DNA of 64,000 bases from Orbicella faveolata (Eukaryota; Cnidaria; Anthozoa; Scleractinia; Merulinidae). Below the pieces are notes generated by a model. It was not told the origin of the DNA and ran no database searches. It saw only the letters and a list, made by a program, of their open reading frames with translations. Numbering within the stretch: position 1 is the stretch's first letter; the number at the start of each line of letters is the position of its first letter. The DNA is taken from positions 295,994-359,993 of the forward strand of contig NW_018149603.1 in NCBI RefSeq assembly GCF_002042975.1, read 5' to 3'. The translations under genes were made by a program, and so were the position numbers. Shown piece by piece: positions 47,201 through 60,977 of this stretch.

Positions 47201-50200
47201 TGGAGACTCGCCAAATTTTGTACTAAGAAGCGAATAAAACTGCATAACAATATAAAGAAATGAAGACATCCATGATCATCGCAGTTATATACACAACATA
47301 AGCAGTTGTGAAATATACAGAAAAGGAAAGGACTGAATAGGTGAACGGAGGAAAGCGCCGGAGACGCGTAGAAATTATAAATGACCCGGATTTCCGAGAA
47401 AAAAAATAAAGTCCTAACAACAAAGTTTTGCTGCTAATCTCAAGCAGCCAGTAATCAAAATTTAGGACAAAGTATAAATAAGTAAAGCAACGACTCTTGT
47501 TATGTAATAAACTTTCATGTTACATTGAAAAGCAACTTTGAACACAACAGATATCTGATTTACAGTGCTCTAAATGAGAATCTAATGTCCAATATTTTCT
47601 ACTTCTCAATCTAAACTCATGAACACGAAAATCATTCACCAGCAAGATTTTACTTAAGTGAGTTTGATAGTGTAAACATCCTCGTGTAACTTTGCAATAC
47701 CAGTTTGATATGTTCATGTACTGTATTGACAATCTCAACATTTCACAAAGTCCATCATCATAAAAGTTACAACAGTGCGAGTGCCAGAGGTTTTGAAAAT
47801 TTCCAGATTTTGCATCCTGCAAACAAGCCTACTTTAGATTCTTGAGAACGTGAAATTCGAGCAAAAATGTATTGCATTATGTAGTAACTATATGCTGTGT
47901 GTGTACGCGTTGCCTGTCAAAAGTCAGGTGACACTCAAAACTAGCAACCTGGAAGTTTTGGTAGCGGCAAGGATGCATAGTGAATTATTCGATGGTAATT
48001 ATGTTCTTAATTTTGAAACGTTCTATTTAGTCTTACAGTTTTCAAGATTTTGAAAGATGAAAAGATTTGTTGATCTTTGAAATTTTAGCACATCTAAGCC
48101 CAAAGCTCAAACAGAGTATCAAAAATGTTGAAGGGGAATCTTGAACAGTCAGAAAAAATCTGATGAGTTGTATTTATAGAGAACAAACAATTAGGCTCTA
48201 ATCTAACTAAATCAAGGCGGAAAGTGTTACCAACTAAATTGAACGACAGTTTTCTGTGAGAGAATACGGTAGTTGTTTTGGAACAATTAAAACAATATTA
48301 ATAATATTACCGAAATTCATAACACAGGTCTATACAACGGGATTAAATTGTCAAAAAGATATAAAAATTTAATTCAAGTAACCTACTCGAAAGGTTAGTT
48401 CATTTACTTTTAGAGTAAGAACTTTCATAACGTGCTTCGAAGTCATTCAATCAGGGTTTCTCTCGATCGAGAGCGATGGTCATTTATCGAGAAAAGTGAG
48501 ACAGCTGAGTACTAGATCTGTTTACAACTGGGATTATAGTAGAAAGATTCAAAGCCAGGACCAAATATGAAATTACATGTGTTACAGAATGGAAATGGCG
48601 ATAAAAATGGTGAATTATTTGGCAATGAAATGAACTCAGCTTACGAAGTCAGATTCAAAAGTAGTGCGACCGATTTCTGAAATGTGTAGCGAGGCTTGAA
48701 AACAACAACAGTATTGTAAGGGTAAAAAGTTTTAAACTTTCTTTCTAAGTTTAAAATTTATATAAAAAAGAACTAAAATCGAGCCAGGAAGAATCCAAAC
48801 ACTTGAACGTGCTATTTTGGCAGTTTTACGAACGTCATCCTTCCACTTTGGTCATATTGCTCACATTATTTAATTCACGAGTTTAACTTTTTCGGCTCAA
48901 CTAATAATGCAACCTTTTTCTTTGACTAATAATGAATAGTGGAGAAAATTAAACACCGACCTCAGTTTTCTCTTGAAAATACAACTGTGCTGTATCGAAC
49001 ACCAATAGTTGCAAATGGACACAAAGGGTAGAATACATCCTAAGTGAAGCTATGCACTCCCTCTCTAACGAATGCATACAGCGCACGAAAGCGAAGCAAA
49101 AACATCCAGACCCTAAATGGAGAATAAGTACTCCATTGTTAAACAATAAATACAGAATTGAAATTTTCAAGGCTCGTCGTTTTCGCTGTGAGCTTTAGTG
49201 AGCTTTTTTACGCTCAGGAATGCCGGAGAAAAACCCAATTTACACATTTATGAAAAAGTAATTGTTCCAGTCCGTCATGGCCTCACACGAGATGCAAGTG
49301 ATAAAGTCCTTAACGATAACAAAAACATAGCAACAAGGTAGTTAAACAACAAAACATAAATAGCACATCTCAAGTGCGTAACCATTAACCAAAAGGCGTA
49401 AGAGGCCCACAACAATGAAAGGCTATTAAGGAAGAACAAAGGAAGCGAAACTTATCCCATGGTGTAACTGTTGATCCTAAAATAGTCATTTATTTCTGGT
49501 TGGGAGTCCAAGGAGCCGATATAGGGCTAATCGATTCGAGATAAGATCTTTTGAGTCCCACCTAACGAGCAGTCAGGATACTTAGACAATTCCTAAAAAG
49601 GCAAACCACTAACTAGTAATTTTCCAGTTTACGTGCTTCTGTTATCTTGATTTGGATGCGTTGGAAAATAATAATAACCTTGGTCTTGTCTGTGGTTTAC
49701 CCTTTATAGCTAGTTAAGGCAAAATGTCTGCACGCTAGCCGACTGGGATATTGCTAAACAAGGAATAATTACTTGATCACCCTCTTCTCTACGGCTTAAA
49801 GGAATCAATTTATTCTCAGTAAATATTGCAAGAGTTTACTTGTCTATCGGCGGAAGAGGTTGAAGTCTTTAATATTTCCTTCAGTTTCCCTTCCCTGTAT
49901 ATAAAATTGTTTAATTTGACACATGTACGATAAGAATTATTACTAAAATACTTCTGAACGCTGTGCTGCTGTGGTGCTGTTGTAGTACTGCTATAGTTTG
50001 TATTACAGAGGCAGGGTTTATGAAACCATCGCAAGTTTTACACTCCAAAGCCGAGAACACGTTAACTTTCCGTGATAAAGAAATATCCGCATTATATAGT
50101 TAAAGTTTATTTGAAGAATTTACTATCCCCAGGACCAAGTGATCATCGCATGAATAAAGAAGTGTCTGTATAAAGGCGTTTCCGAGTGGAGAGATTCGAC

Positions 50201-53200
50201 TGTGCTAGAATTTTGTATTTCATTGCACCCATGTCATGCTCGACACCTACTTTCCTCTTACAACGTGGTTATAAGTAAAAAAACGCGACGAGAAAAACTG
50301 AAGAAACACATCAACTAAGGAACATTGCCTCTGTTTTAAACCAAATAGAATTAATGAACCCAAAAAGATCTGGCTGGCATACACCTGGTGTTATAGTGCA
50401 CATTGAGAGCTTGAGACTGAAGATATATACATATTTTTGCTTTTTTTTTTGTTTTTTGTTTTGTTTAATTTCTGACTTTGCATTGAGACAATTCTGAGAA
50501 GAAAAAAAGGGGACGAGAGATTCAAGTGTAGAAAAGGTCGGCAGCAAATAATTTTCGCCAAGCGAATGCGGAAATACTTAAATGCAGAATTAATATATAG
50601 ATATAGATATTTATAAGGATTATGTGCAAGAAGGTGGTGAAAAGACCTGTTAAAGTAGCTGACTACCTTTGCGTGCTTATTAACACATGCCTATTGTTTG
50701 TAAGTCTTCATAAAATGACTTTAAGATCAAAAATAGAAAAATTTATTCACCACGATTTATAATACAATGTAAGACCTTGCATGTTTGCCTTAATTGTTTC
50801 GTGATTCGGGAAAGTGTGTGCTTCTCATGGAGTTCCCGTTTGCGGCAAAAAACACGGCTGACCGGACTTCTTTGAAGTCCTTACATCAGACTAATTTTTC
50901 CTGTCTGCTCACGGACTTCCGATAAATCAGTCATCCTCCGCTGACTTTTAGCGTCTTATTTACCATGTGAGCTAAAAGGTTAAAAATTATTCAAACGAAA
51001 CGGATAACAGTCGTCAATGAATTATACATTCTTTTCAAGTCGCGAGGCAATTTAGAGTTGGCTTGCCACTTAGTTTTAAAAGTTTGATAATATAGTGTGG
51101 CAAGAATAAGCCAGGATTGTTGAAATAACAAGAAACTGTTGAACGCAGCTAAATATCGTACTAGTTTTGCCGGGATGTGTTGCAGTACTCTTTATAATTA
51201 TGTTAAATTATGCAGGCAGCTGAATCTACTTGACATGCCAACCACTTATTTACGTCAAAACTGAGAAACCTTGGCAACAACGATACAAGCGGAAAACAAG
51301 TGCACGTTTCGATTCGCTTAGCTAGCCTCGTAAAGTTTTTACGGTCTTGGTATTGCTCTTTCATTGAAGAGATTTTTTCAAGTTACTGTAAGGAATAATA
51401 GAGAGAAAGCGCGTTCGAGTGAGTGACCAAGCCCAAAAGCAGTCAATTTATTGCAAATGCAATGTTTGTTACTCTGTCGAACCTGTCACCATTACTCAGC
51501 AAAATTATCTTCGTCACTGCACGCTATGGTTAGAATACTCTTTCAACGATTATGATTATGCGGAATTAAAACAGGGGCAGTAATGGTTTCCAAGAACAAT
51601 AAACACTAACAATTTCCTGTCTGAAATGAAGCAAGTCAAAGGCAGATTAGTCAGGAAATGGCATCTCCGTCTTCTTTTTCAAACGGGACTTACTGTTTTC
51701 GACGCTAAATTATTCGCTAGATTATTATAACAAATTGGAAAAGCCAGAAGCACAAAAAGCGCGTGAAATTGTGCATGGAACAAATTTGGCTTTTCAAAGT
51801 GGCCTTTGAAATTTTTATGACTTTTTAATTAGGGGCTTTTCGTGAACAGAAACTCGTCTAGAAACAAGTTATGTCAACATATCCTAGATATCATTGATGG
51901 ATGTCAGTTATCAATGGATCTTTGAAATTTTGCCCTTGCTATACAATTTTATTCTTAAGATGCTAGAGGCAAATTGTACTCAAACAATCACTAGCGTATC
52001 TCGGATCTAAGTGCAAAGCTCGTTCAACCTTGTCAGAAAAATAAGATAAAGATAAAACAGGTCAACATTGTCTCCAGATTTCTCGAAACATTGTGGCTTT
52101 AGAAAACGGTCATGAACGCAGCGTTTTAGACAAAATAAGGGTGGGCAAATTTTCAAGCAACGACGCCTATTACATTCTCATGCAAAGTAACAATTTTCGT
52201 GCTTGAAACCTACAAACGCAGATAATTAGATCTGTTTGGGAACAGAAAAGAGCTGCAAATTGGCCTAATGCGTTTGGTGGTCATTACGTCAACAGACTGG
52301 GATAACAATAGTTGGAATTTTGTTTTTGTAGCCAGGAGGCAGGTAACACTCAATAATAGTCTAATGCCGACTCGAATTTGAAAGGAAGACTAACGCAACT
52401 GTTTTATATGATGCAAAGAGCCGGATTTCATTTCAGACAAACAAATGACTGCTTTAACGTAACCATATGGCGTTGCGTGATGTACACTTTGTGGGGAGGT
52501 CCACTAAAAGCCCATTCATAATAGAGCTGTAATTGGTCCATTCAGGAAATGCATCTGGTGAACTAATCGTATAATTTTTCATTACAACCTATCACGCCTC
52601 CTTTCACTTAAGTACCACTCGACTCAAACGCGTCACCAGTTCGAGGCAGTTAGACAAGGGCTTAATTTGCACAATTTTGCTTGCAGCGAAAAACTCAAAC
52701 ACCGTGTCGGCTACGCAAGTCTGCGCTTGCAGTGGCGTTGTAATTCGTACGTCTCTGTCTGAAAACACAGCAAAACAAAACAACTCGAAATTTGCTTTTT
52801 ACTGACGTTCGCTACTGATTGGCAAGGTGATGCGAATTTTGTCAAAACAGAACGCCCTTAATATCGTTCGCGTGCGAACGAAAGGTAAACAAAGCCCGAC
52901 CACGCATTGTTAAATGATTGTATCGGCGAGGGTCCACTCCACTACCGGAAGTTCCATGGTGCAAAGTGCGAATGAGCTGATGACAACCATTTCTCTACTA
53001 AATTATACCAGCTTAGCCACTCGAACATTTAAGCCAACAAGCTGTAATAAAATCGCTCTTTCCCAGAAGATTTACATGTTCCTAAACCATGCAATAAGTG
53101 GCAGAGGGCAAGCGAGTCTGGTAATCAAACAATTAAAGCGATAACAAAATTCCGCAGGTCGAAATGAGTGAGTGAGTGAGTGAGTGCGACAGGGTGTGAA

Positions 53201-56200
53201 AAGGTGGGTAGAACTGCGCGCTTACAATTATAAAACACTGTTCACATAAACAATAGAAAATTTACTAAACGCAGTAGCACCTAGATAACGTCGCAGCAAG
53301 AGACGATCTTCGTCTGATCCAGTCAACAAAAAAGGTATTGAGAAAACAATGAAATACTCTATCACCCAGCCGTCCATAAACCTTCATGCATGCTTCAGTA
53401 GGTCTAACAAAATGAAACCGTTGCTTAGTTAGATCGACAACTGGCAATATGTACAACAGTATTGCTCGCCGTTGCACTCATTTTACAATCCACAATAAAC
53501 ACTCCACTTTATTATATTTCATACCGGATATGCATGTGTGGACACTAGAACGGACAAAAGGCAAGGCACATATAGCTAAAAACAATTTATAGTGAAACGC
53601 TGGAACTATCGCACAACATAAGAAGAACGTTAAGCATGACGAAAATAATCGAGCAGTAGCGAGTTAAATACTTTGTGTATTTGATATTGTGGCGTGGATG
53701 CCGACTTATTTTCCTCGTTTAAAGCACAAAGAAATACATATTATTGCATAACAGCTTGACGTACACCAAGCCATATACATGTAGTGTCGTTTGTGGGCAG
53801 TACACAAGTTGTTAAACAGGCTTGAGCTTAATATGATACAAAGTAGTTTTTTTTTTTTACAAAAACTTACAACTAGCCATTAGCAAATTGCTCAAACCAA
53901 CCTGCAGGAATACTAATGAACCCTCAGAAGGGAGATGATTCACTTGATATCCTTCAAGGAAGCTCCCTGCTTATCGAGAGTTAATTTGGCGTGAGGTGAG
54001 ATAAAATGGTCGCACTTTGATTAATTCAACATCATCATGGTACATGATACTACCAGTAAAACGTTCATCTCTCTTACAGTCTAAGACTCGGGGTATTCCA
54101 AGACAAGACCGCTGAATGGCTCGGTTTCGAACGTAATGGAGGCCTAGGTTAATTCTCACCTCAAGTAAAGACTCACTGGCGTTGTTGCATTTAGTGTGGA
54201 TTCCCAACAAACGGGATTACTTATATTTGCGATAGAATTTCGAGGCTCGACTTAAAAGTGGTCTTTTTATATTCAGCCAATTTGTGAAATTCAATCATTT
54301 AAATGATACCAATATCAAACCTAAGAACTGGAACAAAAGAAATAGCTATTGAAAGTACATTTCAGTTGTATACGAATAACTTTTGCATCTGGTACTGTAG
54401 AAAAAAACGCGGTACATGCAAATACAGTAACCAGGAGATTAATGAAATCGCTTGAGGACAGTAACACTGAAACTTTAAAAACACAAAAATAGAGGAAGAT
54501 GGCTATTGCATTAAATGCTTTTGGCATTCAGAATATCTCGTTGCACGTATTGAAGTATCATAGCAACGTGATTGCGAAATACATGGCAGGTTAATCTTGT
54601 ACTCTTCTCCTTTTCCTAGCAAGCTTCGGTTTCTTTCCCTGATGGGAGATAACGCTCACTTGGAATATACAGCGATTAACCACGATTGACTTATCTCTCA
54701 CACAGCATATTCCAATATAAAAAACTGAGCTTAACTTTCCGAGTTACAGACATGGAATAATATGGAGTTAGGTAACGTGTATAGAAAGCCCAATCTCTTT
54801 TTTTTATCTTATCTTGCTCTGCTGTTTGCTTTTCTTTGCGGAGTCTGTTAGACTCGATCTCAACATTAATAAGTACCTCTTGCGTGTGTATTATTTGACC
54901 TGCATCTCAAAGCCCAGACGAAAATCTCGAAGAGGCGAGCCTCTATGCACGATCAAGCTATATTTAGCGCTGCCGAAAAATGTCGCCAACACATTAACAA
55001 TATTACTAACTCATTCATTCCGTCACTTCGCCAGAAGATTCTGCTGAAGAGAAATATTGTCGCTCTTCAAACACACACCAGAAAACTAGAGAATCAATGT
55101 TGTAAGAGAGAGCGATACATCAGACGACAAAGGTACCAGACGGTTCTGTTAGGTCTTGATATTAGTAATGCTAGGGCAACAGGGGTAATTACTCGGGATA
55201 CAGTAGTTATCAAAATCAAACAACCTTAGTCGTATTTAACAAGCTTAAAGTGACTTCTTTAGGGTCTCGGTGTAGTTGGAGAACCATTATCCGGCGACTT
55301 ACGTCAATAGATTCTCTGAAGATTGTAAATGCAAAGTCTTATAGTGGCTAACCAGCAGAAACAAGGCCTTGAATATTAGGTGAAGGCACAGCCATACACA
55401 TTCACAAACAGAACATATAGCACAATCCCTGAAGATTGTAAACCTCAAAGTTTCTATACTGGCTTACACAGATGACCGTAAAGCGCTAAATATAAGAGGA
55501 AGTCAGAGATACACATTTGTAAACACATATAGCATGTATAAACATGGTGTAAGTGAATTAAACGTGACCGCGATCTGTCACATTATAGCTACTTGATTTT
55601 CAACTTACGTCTATATAGCTCATCAGTCTACTAATAAATGAAAAGATAGCCTCGACAGGGGAAGTCTGAAAAGAATGTTAAAATTACTATGGAGAAAAAT
55701 TGAAAAACAAGCCAGAAATACTCTGCCGTGCGCAATGAGAAAGGGAGACGCCTAGGTGTGAGTGTACACTTCACAGGGTTGATAGGAGTACGGTCTATTT
55801 ATACACTCATTAACATTTCGGTAAATTCCCATGGTGGAGTTCTAAAGATATAAAGGAACCGGGTTTTTTAAAATAAACACTAAGCCGCAATTTAAGTTGT
55901 GAAATTTTACTGAAAACAACAATAAGAAATGACAGGTAGCATAGGCTGCTATCGAGGGACAATGGGTTTGGTCTTGTTGTTCAAGAATTTCCGTGGTAAA
56001 ATTTCTGCCTTCTCGTAGACTGTTTTTATCAAACGTGGTTTCAGCTAAGCAGGACTTTTTTGCTTTTATCAAGATGAAACCCACTGGTTTCGGCACCGAA
56101 ATATCTTTGTCGCAAGGGTTGTTATGGAGACAGTGTTAAAGAACCAAAGTCCGCGCCCTGTGTATTGCATTTTGTGTCCTTTTTCTGAGGACCGAGACAT

Positions 56201-59180
56201 CTTGTCCAGCCAAGATTCGTTGATTGGACGTTGAGATTTTTATTGCGTGGATGTGTCGCCGCAACTTATTGCCCTACGCTTTAACGACCCATTAGGAGAA
56301 GCATTGTCTGTAGCTTCGACTCACGATCACATGCTGTGATCACGAAAGAGAGCATCGGTTAAGAGAACAATCTCGGTGACATGGTCTCATTTTCTATGCA
56401 GTAGAGAGCAGACCTTCACCGAATCTCGAGTTTTCTACGCCGACTAGAATTATCTTTGCATAGAAGGGCTGTCGCGTCAAGGGGCGGGAAAATCATAAGG
56501 CAACCTGTTATTAAAAGCTTTATCCCTCATTATAGTGCTCCTCTCAGCTAGTCGAAAATCCTATCAGATTGTGCCCAGGCATTTCAGTTTGTTTGTTATT
56601 CTTGTAAGTGAATTCCTTTCTCCATTGCCGTCGTTTAATTGTGCTGATATGGGCGGGGGTTCACAAAGGTGCGAGCTGGCTCTTGACTATTACGATTCCG
56701 TGAAGTCACGTAACCGACAGTGAGTTTCGAGAAAGCAATTATAAGAGATGCCGGCAACTCTGACCACAAAAACGTCAACCGTGCGACCGTTATATTGGTC
56801 CTGTGCTGGCCATTATTATCGTAATCTGGAGTGATAATCACCCTCTTGAAACAATTTACCCCTTACTCCGCCAGTTCCCATACACGGCAACCGCAAATTA
56901 CTTTGAGAGAAAATTCGCGCAGTCCCTCAAGAAAAAGACCTGGGATTTTACCACGGGAATCAAGCGTATATTGGTGCTATTTTCGTTGGTCTAAGTGGCA
57001 GAAGTTGTTTCGGTATGCTTTGTTGCGCGGGTCGTTTGCTATCGAGACGCTGTTTTTGACATGCGTCAAAGGGAGTTTTTTTGACGGAAGGGCAATTTAG
57101 CAGTCACGAAACTGTTGCCGTGTGGTTGTCGTAACAGTCAAAACAACATCATAGCAACTCACGAAAGCTCTTCAAAATTGGCCTTAATTCAGTTCAATAA
57201 ATCACCGATCAATCAAGCGCCTCATTGCTTGCCTTTGTAGAATTATACCTCCTTTAGGAGTTATAAGAAAGGAAATCAGCTTATTGTAACGACGAACACC
57301 CGATGGCCATTAACATGCAGACCATAACCTAAAATAGGCATTACAGTTTGTCAATAGTTCCTGGAGGGTAAACTAACTTTAAAAAAATGGTTTTGTAAAC
57401 GCCCACAGGATGCACGAGAAGTAAAATTCCTTAGCCAAAATGAGATGAAGACTTTTAAGAAGGAAGTAACCAAATATAATTTAAAGACATCAGTCCATTT
57501 TCTTTGTAAGATTTTCAATTCAAAACTGTATTTGCGCAAACTAAATTTTATTGCAGAAAAAATCCTATCTATTATGAAACTAAATCTTTGTGAGATAAAA
57601 ATTTGGCAAACTAAATTTCCTTGCAAAAAATGTTGAGACAGCCAATTCGTTTCTTCAAAGGGTTTATAAATGTTGTGTCGCGTTACACCATTCTTAATAA
57701 ACGCTTCAAGAATTGCTAAACGACTCAGGGAGATGGCAGAAAGCAAGCTACTTAATCCCCTTCTGAGATAGTCTCATCTTGTTTAGAGCCCTTTCACCAG
57801 CCTTTACTTAGCTAAACAATAAACTGATTCAAACGGAGATAGCCATAATCTTGCATCAGTAAAACAAAGCTAAGTCTCGTCCCATCTCTTTATTAAACAA
57901 TGGTGAACTGTTATCTATATACATTTGAATTCTACGATTTGTTCCTCCTCTCTTCCGTTCATGGTGTACTTTTTACGGCAAATAAAAAGCTCTCACAAGC
58001 ACATTTAGAAAATTAATACAAACTGACAAAAGCAACTGTAAATTTATGTACAATGGAATTTAATTCTAACTAAAATTTGAACTACAGCTAATGAACATGA
58101 CGCCGTTCACACCGCGACGATGTGAAACGACCTAAATGAACAAAATTTTAGCACGCCTCGCTTATTTTGACAAAAATATATTCCTTACAATAAATCGTTA
58201 TAAGCTAGTACATTTTCTTATCTTTTAACTTTTGAAATTTCTTTTGTAGATTGTGGTGTTTTATGAAACATACGTGTGAAGAAACGCCTCTTTCACAGCT
58301 AATCGTGTTGGCTTTTGAAAGTTCTTTCTTATTACTTCTTTTTATATTATATATATATTTTCTTTTTCTTATAAAGTATTGTTTTAAAAAAGAAAGTTAG
58401 ATCTGTTGGCGTCTGTGCACTGAAGAAGCCCTCCATGGCTTCTCTAAGTGTGAATTAGAGTAGAACGAACGCCACGAAGACAATCGTGTTCACTACAATT
58501 AAAAAATTTCTGTGGCTTCTAAATGAAACCTTTGATGAATACAGTACAGATACGACGTCAAGAAGACATTGCTAATCTTAATTTACTCAGCTTTTCAAAG
58601 CCAGGCACTGTGGTAGTATTTTGAGAAGGCAAAATAATATTTCATAGAATTCTCATGAAGATCAAATGCGATAGAAAGTAAACTAAAGCAAGCATTAACT
58701 GTTTACAACTGAGATATATTTATATATTATATGTTTTAAATGCTTGCAGACAAGTTGAAATACCAATGAGAACTGTTTGAGTCCCCTTCATTTCATAAAC
58801 ATTACTGAATATTCTTTTTCCCGATGATGTACCAAAAACGTCCTTATATATATTGCAAATAGCCAATTCTTTTACTCTTAATAGCATAAAACATTTTCAC
58901 ATCTTCGTAATATAAAACTTTAAAGATTTTTCTTTTTAACGAACAGAAGCATTTGTTTCGTTTACTTACTAATCTATCAGTTCTTCGATTTGCGGTAAAT
59001 GGTTTGAAACCATCTCTCTGCCAGTCTCTATTCTTTGTGGCGAGGTTATCGACCTTTGTTACGGTCTTTTCTTTGCAGATGAAATGTTCCTAGCGCTGCA
59101 TTTAAAGCAGCAGGTAATGTTTCTCTTAAATAAGTCTCTTTCTCAGCCAGCGAGACTGTATTCCGTGAAAGTGTTCCGCG
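44247..59180. other. 15-kb gene-poor region
   Basis: I found no frame with a recognisable domain, no RNA gene and no long repeat. Short frames here are AT-driven and lack family motifs. It contains a (GAGT)n run at 53166-53185 and a small GAAGCC/GGCTTC hairpin at 58425-58442 in the 3' flank of the DUF3504 gene. It may include long introns or distal regulatory DNA that cannot be recognised by eye. Confidence 0.45.
53166..53185. repeat. (GAGT)n microsatellite
   Basis: Five tandem gagt units. Confidence 0.85.
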
Positions 59181-60887
59181 TTATCCTATCCCTGCGATTG
59201 CCTTGATCTCTCTCATAATTCTGCCGATGGAATTCTTGCCCATTGGTACCTTGTTGAACCAGATATCTCCCTTAGGCTTGTGCTTGGGGGTGAGGTAAAA
59301 CGACGATATACCAGGTGGACGGTGGCGAAGGTACACCTCGAATGCACGCACGGGGTCTCGTTCGCTTCCATCGGTGGCCGCTACTCGAGCCTTACACTTC
59401 TTTTTGCTTCTAGGGTTGTCTTTCTCGTCGTCCGCTCGTGGCCTTTTGTTCGAACCAGCTTTCATGTGGTCGATGATGATCTTGCCGTCGGGGCCGCGGG
59501 AAATGCGAAAGTCATCGATGCTCAGGTCGTGGTGGGCCATGCGTCCTCTAATCCCATGGCTGACTGTGTTAATCCACCACTGGAGACGCAGCAACGGTCG
59601 CGGTGCGTGCACTCCGATGGCTCCAGAAGCCCACATTCTCTCTAACTGCTCTTCAGTGATGCTTTCCACGACGTTAGGGTGGTTTCCTTTCCCTTTGCGC
59701 TTCAACTCGTTTCTCTTTGACACTAGCCCGTAGTTAACCACGTCGAATTCTCTGTCAGCCAAATCGAAATTCTCTACGGCTGGAGGACATTTTCTTTCGA
59801 GAAAATATCTTCTCAGTCCATTTCTATATGTGGTGAGCGTCACAGGTTCGTATTCGTTTCCTTCTTTGCCTGGCCGTGTGTCGCGAATCTCGAGAAAGAA
59901 GTCTTTCAACATTTCCATGGCCATTTGACGGGTAACTGTGTTCATGTCAATAGATTTGCCATACTTGTCTTTGTACCATTTCTTTAGTCTTCTCACGGAT
60001 GTTTTGGTGCCTTCAACGGTATTTTTACAGCGGTTAGCGTCGTCAACATCTTCGACGTCGTGGGCGTCCGCTCGGTTGGGAACTTGGCTCTTTTGTCGCT
60101 CGATAATTTGAGGTCTGTGGCTGCTGGGAACCGGGGGAAATATTCTGCTGTCTTCTGACTTTGAAAAGCCGTGATTATCTTGAATGGACTCTGGTGGATC
60201 AAACGGCGGGAAGCCGGGAAACGGTCGGTAAAACTGCGGTGCTTTTGACTCGTCACTTACCGGTGTTTGATGGATGTAAGTGTACATCGATTGGGCGGCT
60301 GGATCGGGGAACGAAGGATTTAAGTTGGGGCCATAAATCGACCGCATAATGTTTGGTTTAGCCGGTTGAAGCGCACTCGATATGCTTGAGATAGCAGAAG
60401 TTGGATTCAGGTGAAATCGAGGCTCAGGCTCGTTCTTTATACTGAAATCCATGGGGCTCGGGAACGGCATATCTTTTGGATAAGAGTCCGCTTCGGACGT
60501 CACAGTGTCGGAGAAAAAATTAGCGGACTGTAGTGGAGGGACCGTAGAATGCAAAGCACTGTGTTGTTGTTGTGTGCAACCAAGCGTCGTTGAAGTTAAA
60601 TAATGTTCATTCATTGCGGCAGAAATGGGCAGCTCGGTCTCGTCCATCTCGGAAATGCCTTCTATTCCATTGCTCATGTTCATGTGCCGGCCACCATCCT
60701 CGCTGACACTTCTGCTCGCGAAATCCCCCGCTCTGAAAATGTTCGAGATGCCGTTGTGAAAACGCGCGTTGGGAAAACGAGGGTTAAAATTTTCCGGGTT
60801 GTGGCGCAGATGAGGCGGAATACTAAAGTCTTGGCCAATGTCGAACGGTGGCAGGCCAAACGTACTCATGGCTCCGTCGATACTCAT
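59181..60887 (-). CDS. DUF3504 (Crypton recombinase-derived) domain protein, KIAA1958/ZMYM/QRICH1-like
   Basis: An intronless 568-aa frame. Residues 1-295 are disordered and rich in Pro, Ser, Asn and Phe (FPGFPPFDPP, PFPSPMDF), with a SUMO consensus IKNE at 150-153. Residues 296-568 resemble DUF3504: a helical N-terminal part (SVRRLKKWYKDKYGK...LKDFFLEIRDTR...YRNGLRRYFLER), then a tyrosine-recombinase-like core (ITEEQLERMW...PRPLLRLQWWINTVSHGIRGRM). R447 sits where the first catalytic Arg of the family lies. A basic stretch (RPRADDEKDNPRSKKKCK, 482-499) may be an NLS. The frame ends at REIKAIAGIG, before the expected H-x-x-R and Tyr boxes, and none is found downstream in any minus frame. DUF3504 proteins are known descendants of Crypton DNA transposons that became host nuclear genes. 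The long regulatory-looking N-terminus and TATA promoter favour a domesticated host gene over a live element. I found no terminal repeats around it. Confidence 0.8.
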   Translation of the reverse strand: MSIDGAMSTFGLPPFDIGQDFSIPPHLRHNPENFNPRFPNARFHNGISNIFRAGDFASRSVSEDGGRHMNMSNGIEGISEMDETELPISAAMNEHYLTSTTLGCTQQQHSALHSTVPPLQSANFFSDTVTSEADSYPKDMPFPSPMDFSIKNEPEPRFHLNPTSAISSISSALQPAKPNIMRSIYGPNLNPSFPDPAAQSMYTYIHQTPVSDESKAPQFYRPFPGFPPFDPPESIQDNHGFSKSEDSRIFPPVPSSHRPQIIERQKSQVPNRADAHDVEDVDDANRCKNTVEGTKTSVRRLKKWYKDKYGKSIDMNTVTRQMAMEMLKDFFLEIRDTRPGKEGNEYEPVTLTTYRNGLRRYFLERKCPPAVENFDLADREFDVVNYGLVSKRNELKRKGKGNHPNVVESITEEQLERMWASGAIGVHAPRPLLRLQWWINTVSHGIRGRMAHHDLSIDDFRISRGPDGKIIIDHMKAGSNKRPRADDEKDNPRSKKKCKARVAATDGSERDPVRAFEVYLRHRPPGISSFYLTPKHKPKGDIWFNKVPMGKNSIGRIMREIKAIAGIG

Positions 60888-60970
60888 TTCAACACTTGCT
60901 CGTTAAGGCGAGGTGTTTTAAGCTTTCATCCTCGACGCATCTGACTGACAGATTTCCTTTCCGCGCGCGT

Positions 60971-60977
60971 ATTTATA
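60971..60977 (-). promoter_or_regulatory. TATA box of the DUF3504 gene
   Basis: The minus strand reads GGGGTATAAATACGCGCGCG. TATAAAT lies about 85 bp upstream of the ATG at 60887, which would place transcription start near 60940 and leave a 5' UTR of about 55 bases. Confidence 0.6.

Noticed and set aside
47004-47237. 77-codon frame containing RHMLRLFGHSMSQQG
   Set aside because: It coincides with a gcgtttgtttggccac/catgtcgcaaca pattern that looks like the interspersed repeat family at 40442, so it is more likely repeat-derived than a gene.
57351-57746. 131-codon minus-strand frame
   Set aside because: Phe/Lys/Ile-rich translation of AT-rich DNA with a mirror frame on the other strand; no motif recognised.
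59280-59733. Plus-strand frames of about 120 codons
   Set aside because: Antisense shadows of the DUF3504 coding region; no domain motifs.
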